A DNA stretch of 8,241 bases, taken from contig CAZFCB010000047.1 in the NCBI GenBank assembly GCA_964517585.1, forward strand, positions 1 to 8,241, written 5' to 3'. The DNA comes from JAGORY01 sp964517585. Lineage in GTDB: Bacteria > Patescibacteriota > Gracilibacteria > Peribacterales > Peribacteraceae. This document shows, piece after piece, positions 1 to 6,100 of this stretch; positions within the stretch are counted from its first letter, which is position 1, and every line of letters starts with the position of its first letter. Below the pieces are notes generated by a model. That model searched no databases, was not told the origin of the DNA, and was given only the letters and a program-made list of their open reading frames with translations. A program made the translations under genes and the position numbers.

Positions 1-739
1 TTGCTGTCATTTGCATGTCTTTGAGAAATAACTGGTCTGCCTCTTCTTTGACGACCGAACGATGAAGGAGGACATTCACACCAAGATTCCTGAGCCTCTG
101 CAGAGTTTTTGCGGATACTCGTTCAGGAAGTTGCGGAAGAAGGCGCGGCATTGCTTCGATGAGATCAATCGTGATGAGCGAAGAATCAACGCCGTGTTTT
201 CTTGCGAGTGATCGAGTATACGATGCAAGTTCTCCGGATAACTCTACTCCACTAGCGCCGCCTCCGATGACAACAATGTGAAGGGCTGGAGCCTTGTCAT
301 CTTGTTTGGTTGTGACCAGATTTGTGAAAATGTCATTGATGTGGCGTTTCAGCCGCAATGCTTCATCGACTGTTTTTATTCCGTATGCATTTTCTTCTAT
401 ACCTTTGATCCCAAAGTATGACGTTTCACTGCCAACTGCAAGAATGAGTGAGTCATAGTGATAACGCGATCCAGATTTTCCTACTGCAATTTTTGCAGCC
501 ATATCTATTCCTGTCACAGTGTCTCTCACACGTTCAATATCCTTTCCTCGAAACAAGTCTGCATATGGTATGCAGGTTTCTGCAGCAGAACGACCAGTAA
601 CGAGTCTGTAGACTGCGGCGTGATACTCCATGTACGACTTTGGATCGATGAGGCGAACATCGATGTTTGCATTTTTCGAAAGATCTTGAGCTGCCTTTAC
701 GCCGCCAAAACCACCGCCGACTATGAGCACTTTGTGCAT
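1..739 (-). CDS. NDH-2-like NAD(P)/FAD-dependent oxidoreductase, C-terminus beyond window
   Basis: I translated this frame directly: 246 residues from an ATG at 739..737 with no stop before the left edge. It is a pyridine nucleotide-disulphide oxidoreductase of the type II NADH dehydrogenase style, which passes electrons from NAD(P)H through FAD to a quinone at the inner face of the membrane. The FAD Rossmann motif VGGGFGG is at residues 7-13. A second dinucleotide motif, VIGGGASGVE, is at 157-166, followed by an acidic strand end (IEAMPRLLP, 194-202) that typically favours NADH. LILAVGSET (98-106) matches the second FAD-contact segment, and YFGIKGIEENAYGIKT (108-123) resembles NDH-2 proteins. 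Family members are about 400 residues, so roughly the last 150, including the C-terminal FAD contacts and any membrane-anchoring helix, are outside the window; quinone use therefore cannot be judged. No Shine-Dalgarno site precedes the ATG. A related soluble oxidoreductase remains possible. Confidence 0.88.
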   Translation of the reverse strand, partial: MHKVLIVGGGFGGVKAAQDLSKNANIDVRLIDPKSYMEYHAAVYRLVTGRSAAETCIPYADLFRGKDIERVRDTVTGIDMAAKIAVGKSGSRYHYDSLILAVGSETSYFGIKGIEENAYGIKTVDEALRLKRHINDIFTNLVTTKQDDKAPALHIVVIGGGASGVELSGELASYTRSLARKHGVDSSLITIDLIEAMPRLLPQLPERVSAKTLQRLRNLGVNVLLHRSVVKEEADQLFLKDMQMTA

Positions 740-765
740 ATTAGTGTGAGTAACGTACAGGGAAC

Positions 766-774
766 ATTATAGCA
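766..774 (-). promoter_or_regulatory. Extended -10 promoter for the oxidoreductase gene
   Basis: Read on the minus strand, the 51-base gap after pbpC contains TGCTATAAT, a perfect -10 hexamer (771..766) preceded by the TGn extension (774..772). No good -35 hexamer lies 16-18 bases upstream, which is normal for extended -10 promoters. Transcription would start near 759, leaving a leader of about 20 bases without a Shine-Dalgarno site. The -10 lies inside a short perfect inverted repeat (attat-agc-ataat, 766-778) that is too AT-rich to be a terminator. The promoter is inferred from sequence alone. Confidence 0.55.
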
Positions 775-790
775 TAATTTTGCAACAAAA

Positions 791-3175
791 TCACTGCCTG
801 ATTTCAATGCGCACAGTGTTCTGAATTGCCCCCGAACCCGCTCTAATGGTGAAGATACCTGGTACTGGTTTCCAAGTGAACCGATAGTTCGGTGCTCTCC
901 CCTCTCCTACTTTTTGATTATTGATAAACCAAGAAAGAGTCTCACTCTTTTGATCGGATCTTGCCTCGAAAACAATGAGCTCATTTTCATCAGGAATCAG
1001 TGGATCTAACAGAAATGATGACCCTGGAGCTGGACGAGTAATAGTGACTGATGATTCCTCTCGTTCTTTCTCGGTAGATCTCGATGGGCACAGTGGTGAA
1101 AAAGCGTCTGGAGGGCTCGGGTATCCGTTTTCCTTTGCCCATTTGCGTGTTTCTAGCGGGAAAACTATAAAAGTTTTTTTCTGAGTAAATTCTTTTGGAC
1201 ACTGTTCGCCTGCACGTAGTCCGTTACGAGTATCAATATCAATGCTTACGAACATATCGTCTGTCTCACGTGGCTCAGTTCCAGAAATAAAATGCTCTGT
1301 GATTATTTCTGTGCACAGAGGTGTCGCAATTTTTCCAGACAGTCTACAGAGAACTCTGTCGACAATGCCCTCTGGTCTCTTAAAGGGGTCTTTTTCGCTG
1401 TAGCGCATTGCTGCTTCCATGACATCGTGAAATATTGGCCCAGCGCCAGTGACGCCCGACGTACCGCGCATCGGCGAATTATCTGCATTTCCAACCCACA
1501 CTCCCACAATACGATCTGAGCTAAACCCCACTGTCCAGTTATCCCGTGAATTACGCGTTGTTCCAGTCTTCGCTGCAACCTGGTACGAAAACTCTAGCGG
1601 TCCATCTCGGCCAAATTCTGCTGTTCGGGCATCTGTATCACTCAAAATATCCGCAATAAGCCATGCAACCTTCGCATCGAGTATTTTAGAGTTTGCAGGA
1701 ATCACTTCGTTCTGGAATGACCTTGGATGAATTGTTGTCCCCTCTCGGAGAAAAATTCCATATGCTGACGTAAGCTCAAGAAGTTTAACTTCGCTATCCC
1801 CAAGTGTTAAAGCAAGTCCGTAGTGCTCAGGAGACTCTGTCAGTGTCGAAAATCCGATCAACCTGAGAAATGCGAGCAGCCTATCTACGCCGACTCTTTC
1901 CAGTACTCGCACCGCGGCAATGTTATATGAATTCGCGAGTGCCTCACGAAGTCTCACAAGGCCGTGATACCCGTAGTCATAATTTCTGGGGACGTAGGGG
2001 TTTCCTTCTGCCGTAAAAAACTGGGTTTCAATGTCAGAGATAGTGCTCGCTGCAGTCATCCCCTGAGATAGCGCCAGAGCGTATGTAAATGGCTTTAATG
2101 CCGAACCGGGTTGACGTGGACTTATTGCGACGTTCACGGCACCATCATGATCGCTATCAAAGTAATCCCTCGAACCTATCATCGTGAGAATGTCTCCCGT
2201 TTTTGCATCAAGAACAACGACGGCAGCAGCAGTGACATTTTTCTCCTTCAACTTTTCGAGTTGTCGGTCGACAATCTGCTCAGATACTGACTGGAGATCA
2301 AGGTCTATAGTTGTTCTGACTGTCTTTTGATTTCGTAGTTCGGGATGCGTATCGAGCATCCAGAGCACAAAATGCGGTGCGCGAATTTTTGTTCTACTAC
2401 TTGTCAGACGTATTTCTTCAGCCGTTGCAGACAGAAACTCTTCTTGAGAAATATAGTCTTCAGTACGCATAGCTCGTAACACCAAATCACGCCGCTTCTT
2501 TGCAGCATTGGGATCACTAAATGGATTGAGAGCAGTTGGTGCATTGAGAAGTCCAATAAGCATGGCTGACTGGCCAACCGAGAGAGTTTGTATGTCTGAG
2601 TCGAAATATACTTTTGCTGCTGCCCTGATGCCGTACGCACCCTGTCCAAAGTACGCAGTGTTTACGTATCTTTCGAGAATTTGCTCTTTCGAAAAAAGCG
2701 CATCGTACTTCAGGGCAAGCCACGCTTCACGAATCTTATAGGCAAAACCTCTTTGCTTGGGACGCAGAAGTACACGAACAAGTTGTTGCGTAATGGTGCT
2801 CCCTCCTTCGACAATCTTTCCAGCTTTGATGTCGCGGATTGCAGCACGCGTTATTCCACGAAGACTGAGGCCAGGGTGCGCATAGAAAGTGCGATCTTCA
2901 GTCGCAATGAGTGCATCATTAATTGCTGGCGGGATACTGTCAAAAGGTACTCTTAAACGCATTCCTTCACCTTGGACTTCATACAAAAGCTCCCCTGTTC
3001 GATCCAGAATTTGCGTGCTTTCAGCAACAACATCCTTGCGAAGTGGTGTGGGTAACGGGAGTGCGCAAAGAATAAAGATCAATATGACGACAAGAATCCC
3101 GGCGATGAGAGGCGCACGTTTCATGAAGTTAAATGAATGGCCCGGGTTTTGACGCCGGGCCTTAGGATTACTCAC
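791..3175 (-). CDS. pbpC: Penicillin-binding protein 1C (bifunctional peptidoglycan glycosyltransferase/transpeptidase)
   Basis: The product is a 794-residue class A PBP that polymerises lipid II into glycan strands and cross-links the stem peptides on the outer face of the cytoplasmic membrane. A basic N-terminal tail precedes one membrane segment (about 21-41). The GT51 domain (about 65-240) has the catalytic-Glu motif EDRTFYAHPG (93-102) and GGSTITQQ (124-131). The transpeptidase domain (about 300-575) has SxxK (S358, K361), SYN (416-418) and KTGT (536-539). A C-terminal BiPBP_C Ig-like domain (about 707-793) and four extracytoplasmic cysteines (610, 621, 659, 696) mark the PBP1C subtype; the length is close to that of the E. 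coli enzyme. The GTG start at 3175 overlaps the A2M stop by 8 bases, suggesting translational coupling; an ATG at 3124 (residue 18) is an alternative that still precedes the membrane segment. The stop is TGA. The A2M-then-pbpC order matches yfhM-pbpC in E. coli. Confidence 0.96.
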   Translation of the reverse strand: MSNPKARRQNPGHSFNFMKRAPLIAGILVVILIFILCALPLPTPLRKDVVAESTQILDRTGELLYEVQGEGMRLRVPFDSIPPAINDALIATEDRTFYAHPGLSLRGITRAAIRDIKAGKIVEGGSTITQQLVRVLLRPKQRGFAYKIREAWLALKYDALFSKEQILERYVNTAYFGQGAYGIRAAAKVYFDSDIQTLSVGQSAMLIGLLNAPTALNPFSDPNAAKKRRDLVLRAMRTEDYISQEEFLSATAEEIRLTSSRTKIRAPHFVLWMLDTHPELRNQKTVRTTIDLDLQSVSEQIVDRQLEKLKEKNVTAAAVVVLDAKTGDILTMIGSRDYFDSDHDGAVNVAISPRQPGSALKPFTYALALSQGMTAASTISDIETQFFTAEGNPYVPRNYDYGYHGLVRLREALANSYNIAAVRVLERVGVDRLLAFLRLIGFSTLTESPEHYGLALTLGDSEVKLLELTSAYGIFLREGTTIHPRSFQNEVIPANSKILDAKVAWLIADILSDTDARTAEFGRDGPLEFSYQVAAKTGTTRNSRDNWTVGFSSDRIVGVWVGNADNSPMRGTSGVTGAGPIFHDVMEAAMRYSEKDPFKRPEGIVDRVLCRLSGKIATPLCTEIITEHFISGTEPRETDDMFVSIDIDTRNGLRAGEQCPKEFTQKKTFIVFPLETRKWAKENGYPSPPDAFSPLCPSRSTEKEREESSVTITRPAPGSSFLLDPLIPDENELIVFEARSDQKSETLSWFINNQKVGEGRAPNYRFTWKPVPGIFTIRAGSGAIQNTVRIEIRQ
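3139..3161 (-). other. GC-rich hairpin at the 5' end of pbpC
   Basis: A perfect 7-bp inverted repeat, GGCCCGG (3139-3145) and CCGGGCC (3155-3161), encloses a 9-base loop. In the mRNA it begins 11 bases after the GTG start codon of pbpC and ends 14 bases before the alternative ATG at 3124. It is not followed by a T-run, so it does not look like an intrinsic terminator. It could pace initiation at the overlapping start or protect the mRNA, or it may simply reflect the codons for a Lys-Ala-Arg-Arg stretch followed by Asn-Pro-Gly. Its function is unproven. Confidence 0.4.
3168..3175 (-). promoter_or_regulatory. Stop/start overlap coupling A2M and pbpC
   Basis: The 8-base GTGAGTAA contains the pbpC GTG start (3175..3173) and the A2M TAA stop (3170..3168) in different frames. 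A ribosome ending on A2M is placed directly at the pbpC start. Upstream, only a weak purine patch (GGGTAG, about 6 bases before the GTG) could act as a ribosome binding site, which fits reinitiation better than independent loading. This is inferred from geometry; if the ATG at 3124 is the true start there is no overlap. Confidence 0.55.
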
Positions 3176-6100
3176 GTATATCTACCCACTTTCCTTCGGT
3201 CTGACCGAATACTTCAGGGAAATACATTTCCCACACTCGTGCAGGACGCTCATGAAATGTACCAGGAGTCGTCATTCTTACAAGATATTCGTACGTATAG
3301 ACACCTGGTGGTAGTTCTTCTGCGAACATAAATATCCTGTCATCACGATATTCGATGTGCGAAAATCTCCATAACTGATTTTTTTCATAGTCTCTCCAGC
3401 TTGTGAAAACATTTGTCGCATTATCGAGTAGCTTTTGCTGACTTGTAGCAAACTTCAGATCAATTGGCTCGTATCCAGCAGGGAGCATGCTTTCTACAGC
3501 GACGAAATGTCGTGTCTGCGGCACGGTCATAGTGAGTGTCACTTTCTGTGTCGTGCCAACTTTCATGCTTGCATCACTCTTTGTGAGCGGCTTTGTCTCG
3601 CGCAGGATGCCAATCCCCTCTTCTGCTGGTTGTATGACATCTGGTGTGTAGAAGTATGAAAGAATAATGTCGTAATAGAGTTTTCCTGGACCTGTCTTTC
3701 CAACGCTCACATTGATGTCTTTCCCACGAGGGAGTTCTGACAGTGCCATAACAACATCTTTTCTTTCCATAGCTGGAGCCTTGAACGTTGCAGAAAGTTT
3801 CTTTTTGTCATCTATTTCTATGCCTACTTGCTCGTTATAGTCTAATTCCTTGCTTACTTTCAAATATTCGACAAACGACAGGACAGACATCGCCGTAGAC
3901 TGTGTCGTGTCCCAATGACCGTGAGTGCGCGATGCAAGCATGCCTCGTATGATGCGTGGCATCAGCGCATGATCAAGTTGGATACGAACCATTGCCTGTA
4001 AGACGATGGCAGTCGTTCTCTGGTCAGTATTCATCGAGTAACTGGAGCGATTATCAACTTCCTCAAAGTGTGCTCCCCGAGGATCGATTTTAACGTGACC
4101 CAAAACTTCTTCTAGGATGTCATGTGCCTTTTTGATATTTCCGCTGCCACCGACTTTTTGATATGCCATTGCAAGATATGCACGCGAAAAAATTGGAAGA
4201 TCTAGGCGAGTTTTGTATGCAGTGTTGAGCGCAGGTACGTCATGCATGCCGTATTCAGAAAGGACAAATAATCCATACGCGCGAGTTTCAGGAGTGACAT
4301 AGACTGAAAGCCGGCCTCCCTTCAGGGAAGATTTTAGATATGAAACCGCGCGCTCTGTCACATTGCTGTCAACCGCGTATCCTGCGTCCTTCGTCATCTT
4401 GAGTGCCTGCAGAATGTAGGCAGTAAGATACGGATAGCTATCATAACTATTCTCCCAATAGCCAAATCCTCCGTCCGAGCGCTGAAATTTGTAGAGTTTC
4501 TGAAGTCCAATCTCTACGTGCTTATCAAGCTCAGGTGCCGAAATATTTCTGAACTGATCAAAGGATTTTAGCTGTGCGAGCGCAATATTTGGCACGAAGC
4601 TTGATACCGTTTGTTCAGCACATCCGTAGGGAAATGCTGAGAGAAACTCCAAGCTCGTTGGTAGATACACGGCAAGTGTTGGCGCGACAGTCACTGTGAG
4701 AGATCCTTCGGAAGCATCAGATTTTGTTGGGATCGATACTTTCTCTGTCTCGCGATTTTCTGTGACATTCGCAGTTGCATTGGTCTGCTGAACGCCAAAG
4801 CGATACACAGGAACACTTTCTTCAATGTCGTCCTCTGCGCCCGCCGTTTTTGCAGTAAAGTTCATCAACATCGTTTGTGTCTCGCTTACGGTAATGGGAA
4901 AGCTTACTTTGCGAGACGCATTTTTTGGAATGCGTATAGTCTGTGCTTTTTTTCCAGTGTGCGTAAAACCACTTCCCGAAAGGGCGACGGTAAAATCACG
5001 GTCTTCATCAAGATAGTTATGGACGATGGCTGCGAGAGTAATTTTATCGCCTATTACGCCAAATCTTGGTCGGACAGGACGGAGGATAACTTTTTTTGTT
5101 TCGATGATATTTTTTGCGAAAGCACCAACAAGAGTGTTCTTTGTTGAGCCAAGAGCAAGCAATTGCCATGTCGTTAAGTTGTCTGGTAGGACAAAACTTA
5201 CTGTCGCACGTCCTTCTTTATCAGTCACTATCGATGGATTCCAGTAGGCAGTATCGAGAAAGTTGCCACGTTTTTTTTCTTCTCCGTCTCCTCCTCCACC
5301 TTTCGATCCGGGTTTGAAGCGTTCCATGAGGTGCGTAAGCATATTGGCTGTCATTACCCCAAGCCCGCGATCGTAGTAAAATGCTGAGACAAGATCAGGC
5401 AACTGAAATCCGGTCAGATCCAGAAGACTCAAATCGACAACGCCAAGAGAGAGTTCTGCCTGAACAGGTTGTCCGACAGCATCTTTTACTGCCAGAGATA
5501 CTTCTACTTTTTCGCCAGGAACATACTTCTCTTTATTTGTTGTTATCGAAATATCAAGATTCTTTGAACTTTTATCAATGAGAAGCTTCGCATATCCGAC
5601 CTTGAATGCAGGCGCTCCTGTATCAAGTCCATGTTCGTTGAATGTTTCCCCGATGCGAGGCTTGATAATAACAACGGAAACGTACGCGGTTGGAATGAGA
5701 TCTTCAGTAATAGGCACTTCGATCGGAAGTGCGTTACTCGTAACGTCGACAATGCGCTTGCTGATGACATTCTCTCGCTCGACTGTGACAAGAGCTTTCA
5801 CACCTGGCCCCTGATATGGCGATTTTACAATGAGTTTTGCGGTGTCGCCTACCTTGTACTCAGGCTTATCAACAACGATATCAACTCGATCATTATTCGT
5901 TCTGGGCCAGTTAAAATAGGTGTCTCCCCACGCATAGATCGACCACCCAGCTTTTGATTCCCGACCTTCGGAATCTTTTGCCGTGACAACAATGCGATAC
6001 TGTCCGCTTTGATCAAGGCGCACTTGAGCGGTAATTTTTCCTTCCTCGTTTGTGACCAAATTCTGAGAGCGAATGAACGTGTCTTCAGGTTCGCTATCGT

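Noticed and set aside
458..772. Plus-strand reading frame of 104 codons opposite the oxidoreductase
   Set aside because: It is antisense to a frame with clear FAD/NAD motifs, and its own product shows no family features and an unlikely Cys/Ser/His-rich composition.
766..778. Inverted repeat attat-agc-ataat as a pbpC terminator
   Set aside because: The stem is only five A/T pairs with no following T-run on the transcribed strand, far too weak for intrinsic termination.
5271..5278. Run of eight T on the plus strand (A8 in the mRNA) in the bait region as a possible slippage or frameshift site
   Set aside because: It encodes part of Glu-Glu-Lys-Lys in frame and conserved A2M sequence continues in the same frame afterwards; nothing indicates programmed slippage, though it is a spot where length variation could occur.
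5631..5957. Plus-strand 108-codon and minus-strand 115-codon (5849-6196) frames inside the A2M gene
   Set aside because: Both lie entirely within the A2M coding frame, which has conserved domains throughout; these are out-of-frame shadows without recognisable motifs.
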